From Acidimicrobiia bacterium (GTDB lineage Bacteria; Actinomycetota; Acidimicrobiia; Spongiisociales; UBA5794), in NCBI GenBank assembly GCA_029939995.1, contig JAOZRW010000013.1, forward strand, positions 1 to 48,791: 48,791 bases of DNA, given 5' to 3'. Positions 40,157 through 48,763 of this stretch are shown one piece after another. The number at the start of each line of letters is the position of its first letter. Within the stretch, counting starts at the first letter, position 1. Both the position numbers and the translations under genes were made by a program. The notes beneath the pieces are model-generated. The model made no database searches. It saw only the letters and a list, made by a program, of their open reading frames with translations, and was not told where the DNA came from.

Positions 40157-40506
40157 CCGGTCCCGCCGCCATCTCCCCACCACAGCGTGCGCTGGGGGAA
40201 CGGGATCACGATGCCGGCCCCTGCGAAGCCGCTCACGATGGTGAGCATCACGATCGGGATGACGGCCGGGCCCAGGTCGACTCCGAGGATCGTGAGAGCG
40301 GTGACGAAGCCGATGAGCATAACCGTCGCGACCGACATGGAGGAGAAGCGTCGCAGGCTTCGACGCACGACCACTCTCGCCACCCGGGCGAGGATCAGCG
40401 TGAAGACGATGGTGATTCCCGCCCACAGGAAGTCGGTCGCCGTCCAATCGTCCGCGCCGACGAACTCCTCGATGTCGTCGGCTGATGGAACCTGCTGCCA
40501 CCACAT
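40153..40506 (-). CDS. truncated MscS-like membrane protein
   Basis: 117 residues. The N-terminal part has the MscS-type helices (FLWAGITIVFTLILARVARVVVRR, then VATVMLIGFVTALTILGVDLG). After a third hydrophobic run it jumps to AGIVIPFPQRTLWW, which looks like the extreme C-terminal beta strand of MscS channels (GIxIPFPQR). The pore helix and most of the beta domain, about 100-150 residues in MscS, are absent. The frame is open and the ATGA overlap with the SLC12-type gene is intact, so it may be expressed as a small membrane protein, not only a decayed channel. Confidence 0.7.
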   Translation of the reverse strand: MWWQQVPSADDIEEFVGADDWTATDFLWAGITIVFTLILARVARVVVRRSLRRFSSMSVATVMLIGFVTALTILGVDLGPAVIPIVMLTIVSGFAGAGIVIPFPQRTLWWGDGGGTG

Positions 40507-40626
40507 GGTGTCGTGCCCTCGATCGGTCTGGATGTCGTTCAGACGAGGTTACCGGACGACCGGCGACCGTGGACGGCCGTTGTCCTCCATCTTCCCCGAT
40601 AGCGGAGGTCGACGGCCGGGAGCCGA

Positions 40627-41046
40627 CTACTCCTCGATGCGAGGCCTCTTCCGCAGCTCCTTCGTCTTCGAACGGGCCCGCTTGTCGTCGGCCCGCCGGC
40701 GTTTGGCCGCACGGCTCGGCTTCGTCGGACGACGGGGCGGCGGGTCCGGCTTGAGCACCTCGCGGAGGCGATCGATCAGCCGGCGCCGTGCGATCTGACG
40801 GTTCCGCCACTGTGAACGGGTCTCGTCCACGATGATCGTGATCACGGGACCGTCGGCGAGGTGGCGCAGGGCCCGGGACCGCGTGCCGTCGTCGAAGGCG
40901 CGGGATGCCGCTACGTCGAAGCGGAGTTCGGCGCGCGTCGACGACCGGTTGGCGTGCTGGCCGCCGGGCCCTCCGGTCGGCGAGAACGTCCAGTGGAGCT
41001 CGTCCGCCGGGATCACGACGGTTTCGGATACGGGAAGGTCGTCCAC
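40627..41046 (-). CDS. arfB: peptidyl-tRNA hydrolase ArfB (YaeJ-type ribosome rescue factor)
   Basis: A 139-residue release-factor-like protein. The catalytic GGQ is in FSPTGGPGGQHANR (residues 28-30), and the basic C-terminal tail (RRPTKPSRAAKRRRADDKRARSKTKELRKRPR) enters the empty mRNA channel of stalled ribosomes. It rescues ribosomes on non-stop mRNA, next to tmRNA. The GTG at 41046 is preferred to GTG 41052 because the -10 box TACGGT directly abuts the latter. First gene of a possible arfB-mscS-SLC12 unit, although 120 bp separate it from the next gene. Confidence 0.92.
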   Translation of the reverse strand: MDDLPVSETVVIPADELHWTFSPTGGPGGQHANRSSTRAELRFDVAASRAFDDGTRSRALRHLADGPVITIIVDETRSQWRNRQIARRRLIDRLREVLKPDPPPRRPTKPSRAAKRRRADDKRARSKTKELRKRPRIEE

Positions 41047-41052
41047 GCCCAC

Positions 41053-41058
41053 ACCGTA
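41053..41058 (-). promoter_or_regulatory. -10 box TACGGT of arfB (leaderless)
   Basis: Minus-strand TACGGT with 6 nt to GTG 41046. Confidence 0.4.
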
Positions 41059-41105
41059 CCTTGTGATCGGCGCAGATTCACCGTGAAGAGGCTTGACGGA
41101 TACCG

Positions 41106-41111
41106 TACAAT
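41106..41111 (+). promoter_or_regulatory. -10 box TACAAT of the VWA/AAA+/YajQ operon (leaderless)
   Basis: TACAAT with 9 nt to ATG 41121. A nearby TTGACG (41093-41098) is too close to be its -35. Confidence 0.5.
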
Positions 41112-41120
41112 TCCGAGTTC

Positions 41121-43331
41121 ATGCGCGCGCAGAACGAAACATTCCTCGCCGAGGTGCTCCCCCCGGAGGATCGGGTCATCGAGGCCGTCGTTGCCCGATA
41201 TCAAAGGGTCGCGCCGGCCGTCACGCGTTTCGCTCGAAGCATCGCCGGGAATGAGGAGCTTCGTGTTCGGCTCGGATCGCAGGCGTCGGCGTCGAAGGAC
41301 GAGATCGTCATCGATCCCGGCGTGTTCCAGGCGGCGTATTCGAGAAGCGCACCGGTGACGCCCACCGAAGTGGCGTTGACGTCCGCTCTGCACGAGGCGA
41401 TCCACCTCATCGCCACCGACCTCGACGAAGAGCGGCCGATCCCCGAGTCGTGGCTGGCGCACCATCGCTCGCTCGAGGACGACGGTGCCGAGGCCCCTCC
41501 CCTGGCAGAGCTCACGTCCTACGACTGGTCGGAGCCGGAAGCATCTATCGAGAACGAGCCGATCGAAGAGGACCTCCACGCCGACGGCCTCGTCGGGGCA
41601 TCGACGGGGGCGGTCGCTCTCCTCGATGCACTCAACACGGTCGCCGGCCCTGCAGCGGAAGCGATGTTCCTCTCGATCGAAGACGCCCGCCAGGAACGCC
41701 GCCACCTCGCCCACTTCCCCGGAGCCCGTTCGGTCCTCTCCGACCTCTACCGGGCGGCCGTCCCCGGGGCATCCGCGAACGCCCGGCCGCTCGGGCAGTA
41801 CGCCCTGGCTTGCTTCCTCATCGTCGGCGACTATTTCACGACGGATGATCTCCAGCGACGGGTCTCCCCGCACGTGGCGCTGGCCATCGGCGACGCGGAG
41901 CCGTTCCTCGCTCCCGTCGACGATCTCGACGATCCGTGGGCCGTCGGCGGCGTCGCCTTGCAACTCGTCGAAGTCGCCCGCATGCACGGTCTCCTGACGG
42001 AAGGGGCCGCATCGGACTCCGCCGTCGGCCGCAAGGGCGAGATGCAATCCGATCAGTCCGCCATCGCCGAGGGGGTCGACGCCGTACGCATCGTCACTCC
42101 GCCGCTCGCCGATCGCGAGCATTACGACGAGACGCGCCAGGCCGCACAATCGGTCTCCGCGGAGGAGGGACGTCACGGCGACGTGGATCAGGCGGGAGAT
42201 CCCGCCGCGGATCAGCTGATGAAAGTGTCCACGGCGCCGACCGTGTACCTGCCTACGGGCCAGTCCGGGAAGCTCGTCGTCGGCGGCTTTCCCATGGAGT
42301 TCAGACGGTTCTCCGCGGAGGGGCGCGACCTGCTCACGAACGCCGCCCGAGAATGGGGCGTCGCCCAGCATCGTGTCTCCGGAGAGCTGTATCCCCTCTT
42401 CCTCGCCAATCAGCGACGCGGTCTGCGCACCGGCTTCGATGCGGGGGATCTCTCGCCCTACACGCCGCTGCTCCTCGGCGCCGGCCTGTACGAGCGGATG
42501 TTCGAGCGGAGGGATCTCCCGAATCGCCGTTCGTACGGGGTCAGCCTCCTCGTGGACGGCTCGGCTTCGATGCTTCAGCCCCGCGAGATGCGGGCCGGCC
42601 GCAAACGGCCGTGGGCGTTGGCGTCCGCCACGCTCGGAGCCTGGACGCTCGCCCGCCTCGCAGACGAGCTCCAGATCGAGTTCGAAGTCGCCATCTTCAA
42701 CCGCGGGTTCGTCGCCGCCGTCGGCGACACGGAGCGGACGTTCACGGAACGCCGGGGACGGGCGACCGGGGCGCTGCGCCGCTCGCAGGGCGGTTCCGCC
42801 GAACGTCTCACACGCACGGTCAATCACTACATCGTCAAGTCCTTCTCCGATCGATGGCGCGCAGCCGAGGACGTGCTCGCCGGTCTCTTCTGGATGGCTG
42901 CGACGCCGCAGGACGCCGCCAAGGAAGCCAGGAAGGAGCCGGCAACGGCCCCCCCGATCTCCATGTTCGACAAGGCCGCCAACGTCGACGAGTTCAACCT
43001 CGCATACGCCGCTCAGCGGCTCGCCTCGCGCAACGTCTCGCATCGAATCCTCGTCGTCCTGGCGGACGGCATGACCCGCGGCTCGGTCGAGGCGCTCGCG
43101 GAAACCGTCGAATCGATCGAGCGCGGCGGGACCATGGTGCTCGGCATCGGCATCGGTGACGAGACGGTCCAGGCGGCCTACGGCCGCAACCGGGTCGTGG
43201 AGCGACCCGAAACACTTGCGACGGCCATGGTCGACGGCGTCCGATCCGCCCTCTTCCGCTCGATCGCCGACGAAGGTGGGGGCACGTGGTGGAGCCAAGC
43301 AGCAGAACCAACCGCTCAACTCATCAGTTAG
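41121..43331 (+). CDS. VWA-domain protein with N-terminal HExxH motif (CobT/NorD/DUF2201-like)
   Basis: 736 residues. The N-terminal part has a zincin-type motif, ALHEAIHLIATD (H91-E92, H95), then FLSIEDARQERRH (about 183-195), the IED-R-E signature shared with CobT and NorD/CbbO proteins. An acidic, low-complexity linker (about 295-370) leads to a C-terminal VWA domain with the MIDAS start LLVDGSASM (D479, S481, S483) and later VVLADGMTRG. VWA proteins of this type pair with MoxR/CobS-class AAA+ ATPases to insert metals or remodel target proteins, and the AAA+ partner follows 8 nt later. Whether it is a peptidase, a chelatase-like subunit or both is unknown. Confidence 0.88.
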   Translation: MRAQNETFLAEVLPPEDRVIEAVVARYQRVAPAVTRFARSIAGNEELRVRLGSQASASKDEIVIDPGVFQAAYSRSAPVTPTEVALTSALHEAIHLIATDLDEERPIPESWLAHHRSLEDDGAEAPPLAELTSYDWSEPEASIENEPIEEDLHADGLVGASTGAVALLDALNTVAGPAAEAMFLSIEDARQERRHLAHFPGARSVLSDLYRAAVPGASANARPLGQYALACFLIVGDYFTTDDLQRRVSPHVALAIGDAEPFLAPVDDLDDPWAVGGVALQLVEVARMHGLLTEGAASDSAVGRKGEMQSDQSAIAEGVDAVRIVTPPLADREHYDETRQAAQSVSAEEGRHGDVDQAGDPAADQLMKVSTAPTVYLPTGQSGKLVVGGFPMEFRRFSAEGRDLLTNAAREWGVAQHRVSGELYPLFLANQRRGLRTGFDAGDLSPYTPLLLGAGLYERMFERRDLPNRRSYGVSLLVDGSASMLQPREMRAGRKRPWALASATLGAWTLARLADELQIEFEVAIFNRGFVAAVGDTERTFTERRGRATGALRRSQGGSAERLTRTVNHYIVKSFSDRWRAAEDVLAGLFWMAATPQDAAKEARKEPATAPPISMFDKAANVDEFNLAYAAQRLASRNVSHRILVVLADGMTRGSVEALAETVESIERGGTMVLGIGIGDETVQAAYGRNRVVERPETLATAMVDGVRSALFRSIADEGGGTWWSQAAEPTAQLIS

Positions 43332-43339
43332 GAGCATCC

Positions 43340-44332
43340 ATGACGAAGACCGTCACGTTCGAAGACCCGACCGGGTTCGGTGAGCCGATCACGCTCATCA
43401 AGGGATCGGTGCCGGAAGATCTCCCCGATGCGAAGACGCGTCTCGATCACATCCCGGCACCGGACCCCTACTACGTCGATCTCGGGATGCTGTACCGTCT
43501 CGCCGCGCTCGAGCGGGTTCGGGAACGCCGCTTCACCGGGATCCCGCTCCATCTGGCTTTGCGCGGGCACATGGGGACCGGCAAGGACCATGATCTCGAA
43601 CAGTTCGCCGCCCTCCTCGAGATTCCCTACTACCGGATCCCGCTGACCGGTGAGGTACGGGACATCACGCTCATCGGCTCGGTGAAGCTCCACGGCGACG
43701 GCAAAGGCGGCACGGAGAGCCGGTGGGAGGATGGAGACATCACCCGTGCGCTCCGGGGACCGGCCCTCGTGAATCTGTCGGAGCTGAACGCGGCGGGGGC
43801 CGAGACCCTCTTCGCCCTCCATGGCCTCCTCGACCGTCACCAGGCTCTCGAGTTGCCGACGGGCGAGCTCGTGAGGCTCCGGTCCGACGTGCGCATCTTC
43901 GGCACGCTCAACCCGACCGACCTTCGCGACTACGCCGGGACGCAGACGCTCAACAAGGCGTTCTCGGACAGGTGGATCATCTGGGAAAAGGAGTTCCCTG
44001 CAGAAGAAGAGCTCCGGACGATGATCGAACGGCGCCACCCGACGATGAAGCGCGAGGTAGTCGAGCTCATCTCGAAGCTCGCGGTCGAGCTGAACGAGTC
44101 GTTCACGTCCACCGACACCCGGACACGCGTTGAGACGCCGATGAGCCTGCGAACGGTCCTCGACCGGATCCCCGCAGGCCTCGACATGTACTCGGCCGCG
44201 GAGGATCCGCTTCGCCGGTCGTGGGAAGAGTTCGTGCTTCCGCACATCGACCCGTACGATCGTGATCATTACGAGACCGTATGGGCGGCGGTCGTCCGCC
44301 GCGGTCCGTCCGGCCCGCCGTTTTCCAAGTAG
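43340..44332 (+). CDS. MoxR/CobS-class AAA+ protein with altered Walker motifs
   Basis: 330 residues. The AAA+ core matches CobS-like proteins (LRGHMGTGK-xxxLEQFA, then SELNAAGAETLFALHGLLD and FGTLNPTD with the sensor-1 Asn). The P-loop reads GHMGTGKD, with Asp83 where Mg2+-binding Thr/Ser is expected. Walker B reads LVNLSEL, with Ser147 in place of the Mg2+-binding Asp; the catalytic Glu148 is kept. Both were checked in the nucleotides. ATP binding through Lys82 may remain, but hydrolysis is doubtful. GGAG lies 5 nt before ATG 43340. Operon with the VWA gene upstream and yajQ 9 nt downstream. Confidence 0.87.
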   Translation: MTKTVTFEDPTGFGEPITLIKGSVPEDLPDAKTRLDHIPAPDPYYVDLGMLYRLAALERVRERRFTGIPLHLALRGHMGTGKDHDLEQFAALLEIPYYRIPLTGEVRDITLIGSVKLHGDGKGGTESRWEDGDITRALRGPALVNLSELNAAGAETLFALHGLLDRHQALELPTGELVRLRSDVRIFGTLNPTDLRDYAGTQTLNKAFSDRWIIWEKEFPAEEELRTMIERRHPTMKREVVELISKLAVELNESFTSTDTRTRVETPMSLRTVLDRIPAGLDMYSAAEDPLRRSWEEFVLPHIDPYDRDHYETVWAAVVRRGPSGPPFSK

Positions 44333-44341
44333 GAGGAAGCC

Positions 44342-44827
44342 ATGCCGTCGTTCGACATCGTCTCGCAGGTCGACATGCAGGAAGTCCGTAACGCCGTCGA
44401 TCAGGCGATGCGCGAGGTCGTCAATCGCTACGACTTCAAGGGCACCGACACGAAGATCACGCTCACCGACGAGGGCATCAGCATCGAATCCGCCTCCGAC
44501 CACCGGGTCGAAGCGGCCATCGACGTCCTCAAGGGCAAGCTCGTGAAGCGGAAGGTGTCGCTCAAATCGATCTCCGGCGGGGAGATCAAGCCGGCGAGCG
44601 GCGGTCGCGCCCGGGCCGAGTTCACCCTCAACCAGGGCATCGCCCAGGACGACGCCAAGGAGCTGTCCAAGGCCATCCGGGACATGAAGCTGAAGGTCCA
44701 GGCGCAGATCCAGGGTGACCAGTTGCGCGTCCAGGCGAAGAAGCGCGACGACCTTCAGACCGTCATCGCGGAGATCAAGGCACTCGACTTCCGGGTCCCG
44801 CTCCAGTTCGTCAACTACCGGGACTGA
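44342..44827 (+). CDS. YajQ family nucleotide-binding protein
   Basis: A 161-residue protein matching YajQ along its length: MPSFDIVSQVDMQEVRNAVD, NRYDFKGTD, then KRKVSLKSI and GDQLRVQAKKRDDLQTVI, ending in PLQFVNYRD. YajQ has two ferredoxin-like folds; in Xanthomonas a member is a c-di-GMP effector and others bind nucleotides or RNA. AGGAGG with a 6-nt spacer precedes the ATG. Third gene of the VWA-AAA+ operon. Its last 17 bp overlap the convergent HAD gene. Confidence 0.94.
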   Translation: MPSFDIVSQVDMQEVRNAVDQAMREVVNRYDFKGTDTKITLTDEGISIESASDHRVEAAIDVLKGKLVKRKVSLKSISGGEIKPASGGRARAEFTLNQGIAQDDAKELSKAIRDMKLKVQAQIQGDQLRVQAKKRDDLQTVIAEIKALDFRVPLQFVNYRD

Positions 44828-45491
44828 CGCCTTCGGCAGCGAACAGGTGACCGAACGCTTCGACGATGGTCGGGGCGATGAAGTTCGGTCTGAAGCCCTC
44901 CGTCGTCCACTCCCGGCCGCGCGAGATCCAGATGGTCCGCAACCCTGCGTCCCGGCCTCCCCCGATGTCCGACGTCGGGCTGTCCCCGGCCATCCACCCG
45001 CCATCGAGCGTCGCGCCCGCCGCCTCGGCGACCGCGGCGAAGATCCCCGGATCGGGCTTGCTCACACCGATTTCCTCCGACACACACACGCCGTCGACGT
45101 GGGAGAGCAGGCCGGCCGCAGCCATCTTCGGACGCTGCGCCCGCGAGCCGTTCGTGGCCACACCGATCTTCCATCCTCGTTCCCGCAGGCGCTCCAGGCC
45201 GTCTACGACCGCGCGATCGGGCACGAAGTAGCTCGGGATGTCCCGGTAGAACTCGTCGACGAGGTCCGCGGCCGCATCGCCGAGGTCGAAGCGCCGGACG
45301 GCGGCCGAGAAGAGCTCCGTTCGGGGGCGATCGCTGTCCAGGTCCGCTTCGATCAACCACGCCGCTCCCTCCGGTCCGAGGCCACGACGATCCGCCCAGG
45401 TCCGCGCCCATCGGGCGAACGCCGAGCGGCGGTCGACGAGCGTGTCGTCCAGGTCGAAGATGATGATCGGTGTCGGCTGCGAGATCCCCAT
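44811..45491 (-). CDS. HAD family hydrolase
   Basis: A 226-residue haloacid-dehalogenase-type phosphatase with all motifs: IIFDLDDTLVD (motif I, nucleophile Asp), VATNGSRAQ (motif II), SKPDPGIF (motif III Lys) and MAGDSPTSDIGGG (motif IV acids). A C1-type helical cap lies between motifs I and II. Small phosphorylated metabolites are the usual substrates; the sequence resembles general nucleotidase/phosphoglycolate-phosphatase-like members without a firm assignment. GGGAGG lies just upstream of ATG 45491. It is divergent from the isomerase-like gene and overlaps the 3' end of yajQ. Confidence 0.9.
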   Translation of the reverse strand: MGISQPTPIIIFDLDDTLVDRRSAFARWARTWADRRGLGPEGAAWLIEADLDSDRPRTELFSAAVRRFDLGDAAADLVDEFYRDIPSYFVPDRAVVDGLERLRERGWKIGVATNGSRAQRPKMAAAGLLSHVDGVCVSEEIGVSKPDPGIFAAVAEAAGATLDGGWMAGDSPTSDIGGGRDAGLRTIWISRGREWTTEGFRPNFIAPTIVEAFGHLFAAEGVSPGS

Positions 45492-45566
45492 CGGCCTCCC
45501 GGGTCGGCAGCGGGACACCCTACCCGCCGGAACACCAAGCCGGAACGGCCACCTCCGTGTTGCGAG

Positions 45567-45572
45567 TAGATT
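45567..45572 (+). promoter_or_regulatory. -10 box TAGATT of the isomerase-like gene (leaderless)
   Basis: TAGATT with 6 nt to ATG 45579. Confidence 0.45.
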
Positions 45573-45578
45573 GACGCC

Positions 45579-46772
45579 ATGTTCACTATCACCCCCATCG
45601 CATCGTCCATCCACGACCCGGAATCGGTCGAGCGGATCGTCGATGAGTACCGCGCCGCCTTCGCCACCGTCGGCGGGAGCCTCGACCCGACCGACGGACC
45701 GACGCTGCCGTTCATCCTCACCGGCGGAACCGAGGCACAGATCCTCGAACAGTGGAACGTCGAAGAGCCGCTGTTCCTGATCGCCCACCCGAACCAGAAC
45801 TCGCTCCCGTCGTCCCTCGAAGCGCTCGCCCGCGTCGGACAGCTCGGCGGTCGGGGACGCATCCTCTACCTGAGCGGCCCGGACGACGTCGACGGTCTCG
45901 AACGACTCGCCGAGGCGGTCCACGACCTCGACGTGTACCGCCACATGCGAGAGAAGACGATCGGCGTCGTCGGCCCGCCGTCGGACTGGCTGGTCGCCTC
46001 GATGCCCGACCCCGAAACACTGAAGGCCGCATGGGGACCGACCGCGATCCCGATCGGACTCGACCGCCTCTACAAGGTCTACACGACCGACCCGGACGTG
46101 GAACCGCTCCCCGCCGGCGAGACGAGGGTCACGATCGGGGAGATCAACAAGGCGGAGGGCGTCTACCGCGGGTTGCAAGACCTCGTCGCAGGCGAGCACC
46201 TCGACGCGCTCAGCCTCCGTTGCTTCGACGTGATCAGCGACATCGACACCACCGGGTGTCTGGCTCTCGCCCGCCTCAACGACGAGGGGATCATCGCAGG
46301 GTGCGAGGGCGACCTGGTCAGCACCGTCACGATGATGTGGGTTCGTGAACTGCTCGGTGAGGTGGCGTGGATGGCCAATCCGTCGCGCGCGAACCCGGTG
46401 GAGGACACGCTCTGGCTGGCGCACTGCACGGTGCCGCCCAGCCTCATCTCCAACCTCCGGCTCGACACCCACTTCGAATCGGACCGAGGCGTCGGCATGC
46501 ACGGCGAGTTCGCTCCCGGGCCGATCACGGTCATCCGCGTCGGCGGCAACGACATGGAGCGCATCTGGCTCGCAGAGGGTGAGATCCTCCACCCCGGTGA
46601 CGAGCCCGATCTGTGCCGCACGCAGGTGGAGCTCGGTCTGGAAGAGGGCGCCGTCGCCGAGCTCCTCAGCGACCCGCTCGGGAACCACCTGGTGATGATC
46701 CGGGGCCACCATGCCGGACGGCTGTGGTCGTGGTGGGAGGCCATGGTCGCTCCCGCTCCGAGCGACCGCTAG
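45579..46772 (+). CDS. L-fucose/L-arabinose isomerase-like protein
   Basis: A 397-residue protein with the fold pattern of the FucI/AraA C-terminal family: an N-terminal Rossmann-like part (LPFILTGGTEAQILEQ, LIAHPNQNSLPSSLEAL), then GCEGDLVSTVTMMWVRELLG (metal-ligand Glu/Asp region) and LWLAHCTVPPS (possible ligand His). It is shorter than true L-fucose isomerase (about 590) and like the shorter homologues found in archaea and diverse bacteria, whose substrates are mostly unknown. It sits alone, with no sugar transporter or kinase nearby. The ATG has a TAGATT box 6 nt upstream. Confidence 0.8.
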   Translation: MFTITPIASSIHDPESVERIVDEYRAAFATVGGSLDPTDGPTLPFILTGGTEAQILEQWNVEEPLFLIAHPNQNSLPSSLEALARVGQLGGRGRILYLSGPDDVDGLERLAEAVHDLDVYRHMREKTIGVVGPPSDWLVASMPDPETLKAAWGPTAIPIGLDRLYKVYTTDPDVEPLPAGETRVTIGEINKAEGVYRGLQDLVAGEHLDALSLRCFDVISDIDTTGCLALARLNDEGIIAGCEGDLVSTVTMMWVRELLGEVAWMANPSRANPVEDTLWLAHCTVPPSLISNLRLDTHFESDRGVGMHGEFAPGPITVIRVGGNDMERIWLAEGEILHPGDEPDLCRTQVELGLEEGAVAELLSDPLGNHLVMIRGHHAGRLWSWWEAMVAPAPSDR

Positions 46773-46814
46773 GACCGGCGGATCCCTGCGACGGCTCCCG
46801 CCGTACCGGCGGGG

Positions 46815-46820
46815 TACGCT
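46815..46820 (+). promoter_or_regulatory. -10 box TACGCT of tam (leaderless)
   Basis: TACGCT with 6 nt to ATG 46827. Confidence 0.45.
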
Positions 46821-46826
46821 CGTGCC

Positions 46827-47597
46827 ATGCCGTGGGATCCCGACCAGTATCTGAAGTTCGTCGATCACCGGACCCGTCCCGGGATCGAACTGCTCTCCCG
46901 CGTCCCCGACTTCGAGCCGCACACGATCGTCGATCTGGGCTGCGGCACGGGGAACCTCACCCGACTCCTCCAGGAGCGATGGCCCGACGCCGACATCGTC
47001 GGCATCGACTCGTCGACGGAGATGATCGATCGAGCCCAACGGGATCATCCGGACATGAGGTGGTCGGTCGCAGACGTCGCCTCCTGGGAACCGTCCGAGC
47101 CGATCGACCTCGTCTTCTCGAACGCGACGCTCCACTGGCTCGACGACCACGATCAGTTGTTCCCCCGCCTCCGCTCTCTTCTGTCGACCAACGGCGTGCT
47201 TGCCGTGCAGATGCCGGACAACTGGGCCGCGCCGACACATCGCATCCCCGCCGAGGTACTCGGCGATGGAACCTGGCCCGACGCGGCCCCTTCGGCGCTC
47301 CTCCGCGACCGTCTCGCCCGCCCCGCCGAGTACGCCCGGTGGGTCCAGCCGGCCGACGTCGATCTGTGGAGGACGACCTACTTTCAGCGCCTGAGCGGCG
47401 ATGATCCCGTCTGGAACTGGGTGACGGGGTCGGTGCTGCGGCCGGTCCTCGCAGCACTCGACGACGCCGACAGGCGGCGGTTCTCGGATCTCTGCCGCGA
47501 GCGGTACCTCGAGGCGTACCCGCCCGACGGGGACGACTTCACGACGCTGCCCTTCTCGCGCCTGTTCATCGTCGCAGGCGCGCGCCCTCCCGGGTAA
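46827..47597 (+). CDS. tam: trans-aconitate 2-methyltransferase
   Basis: A 256-residue class I SAM-dependent methyltransferase. The opening WDPDQYLKFVDHRTRPGIELL is diagnostic of Tam; then come the SAM motif VDLGCGTGNLTRLL (36-43 core), GIDSSTEMIDRA and SNATLHWLDDH. Tam methylates trans-aconitate, an inhibitor formed from cis-aconitate in the TCA cycle. The ATG lies 6 nt after a TACGCT box. Convergent with the DUF222-HNH gene across 53 bp, which contains only a 6-bp hairpin (GACCGC/GCGGTC, 47623-47644). Confidence 0.92.
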   Translation: MPWDPDQYLKFVDHRTRPGIELLSRVPDFEPHTIVDLGCGTGNLTRLLQERWPDADIVGIDSSTEMIDRAQRDHPDMRWSVADVASWEPSEPIDLVFSNATLHWLDDHDQLFPRLRSLLSTNGVLAVQMPDNWAAPTHRIPAEVLGDGTWPDAAPSALLRDRLARPAEYARWVQPADVDLWRTTYFQRLSGDDPVWNWVTGSVLRPVLAALDDADRRRFSDLCRERYLEAYPPDGDDFTTLPFSRLFIVAGARPPG

Positions 47598-47650
47598 CGG
47601 TTGATGGAACATCGATCAGGTCCGACCGCCCGTGTGTGAGCGGTCAACGA

Positions 47651-48757
47651 TCATCGACGAGGCGGCGCGTGCGTGGGTGGGAGAAGCCGGCGCCGTTGGG
47701 GCGGCGAGTCCGGGTCGATGGCGAAGCCCCTCCCGTGGATGGCGACGTGGTGGTGGTACCAGCAGACGGTGGCGAGGTTCGCCGCGTCGGTCGCTCCCCC
47801 TTCCGACCACGGCGTCACGTGATGAACCTGGAGGCGATACCGGGAGGTGCACCCAGCGATCGTGCATCCCCCGTCCCGGGCGAGGACGAACCGCCGCAGC
47901 CGCGGAGGGATGACGCGCGTCCGGCGCCCCATGTCGAGCGGGACGCCGTCCGGAGCCCGGCCGGTGACCTCGACGACGCCGTCGCACAGGATCGCGTCGA
48001 GCGCGTCGAGTCCGATCCGGGGTCCCGCCTCGATCCACGCACCGGCCTCGCCGTTCGTGGGAGCCGCGTCCCGGGCGTCCATGAAGACCGTCAGGACCGG
48101 TGCGTGGCTCTCGATCGAGGCTCCGTCCGAGCCATGGAGCGCGTCGAGGCTCATCTGCCACAGGGCATCCGCCCGCCTGGTGGAGCGGGTCTCGCTTCGA
48201 TCGTTGGGGAGCTCATCGGCCTTGTGGTCCAGAGCTTCGATCAGTGCCTGCCCGGCCGTCCCCGGGAGCTGCGCGTGGATCCGCCAGGACGACTCATCCA
48301 GGTTCGGCTGGGCGACAACGTAGCGACGGTCGAACGCCTCGCGCTCCCGGCGGCGCGTCAGCCGGTGTCGCCGGGAAACAACGCGAGCCAAGCCATCGAC
48401 GCCGTAGCGCCAGCAGGTTTCGAGCAGATCGGAGTCGTCCTCCCCCGGCGCCGCCGCCCGGGCCGTGGCCCATGCCCGCTCGAACGTCACCGCCCCGTGA
48501 CGGACCGCCCGCTCAACGTTGGGAAGCGTCTCCAGGCGGCGTGCCGTCGAAACCAGTTTCCTCGCCGTGTCCGAGGAGACGTCAAGACGACCGGCGACCC
48601 ACTCGGCCAGGCTTCGGGCTCCGTCCGCAGTGTGGGTCTGGCGCCGGTCGATCTCGCCCAGCAGCACCATCTGCGCAGCGCGGATCCGGGCGATCGCAGC
48701 TTCCCCGTCGATCAGCTGTTGCTCGATCGCATCCGTCGTGACCCCGGTCGTCTTCAT
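47651..48757 (-). CDS. DUF222 / HNH endonuclease-domain protein (13E12 type)
   Basis: A 368-residue protein of the actinobacterial 13E12-repeat type. The N-terminal two-thirds is the helical DUF222 domain (QMVLLGEIDRR, GARSLAEWVAGRLDVSSDTARKLVSTARRL). The C-terminal HNH nuclease motif reads HHVTPWSEGGATDAANLATVCWYHHH, preceded by CTIAGC. These genes are often multicopy; in M. tuberculosis some 13E12 members are damage-inducible. ATG 48757 is 6 nt after the TACGTT half of the TCTGTCACA-N9-TACGTT motif, which also precedes recA and the LysM gene. That suggests a leaderless, damage-responsive transcript. Confidence 0.92.
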   Translation of the reverse strand: MKTTGVTTDAIEQQLIDGEAAIARIRAAQMVLLGEIDRRQTHTADGARSLAEWVAGRLDVSSDTARKLVSTARRLETLPNVERAVRHGAVTFERAWATARAAAPGEDDSDLLETCWRYGVDGLARVVSRRHRLTRRREREAFDRRYVVAQPNLDESSWRIHAQLPGTAGQALIEALDHKADELPNDRSETRSTRRADALWQMSLDALHGSDGASIESHAPVLTVFMDARDAAPTNGEAGAWIEAGPRIGLDALDAILCDGVVEVTGRAPDGVPLDMGRRTRVIPPRLRRFVLARDGGCTIAGCTSRYRLQVHHVTPWSEGGATDAANLATVCWYHHHVAIHGRGFAIDPDSPPQRRRLLPPTHAPPRR

Positions 48758-48763
48758 GCGATC

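Noticed and set aside
41093-41111. TTGACG followed by TACAAT as a promoter pair before the VWA gene
   Set aside because: Only 7 nt lie between the elements, too short for -35/-10; the TACAAT alone is kept as a -10 box.
44811-47612. A 933-codon minus-strand frame covering the isomerase-like and tam genes
   Set aside because: Only its last 226 codons (the HAD protein) show family motifs; the rest is antisense to two recognisable plus-strand genes.
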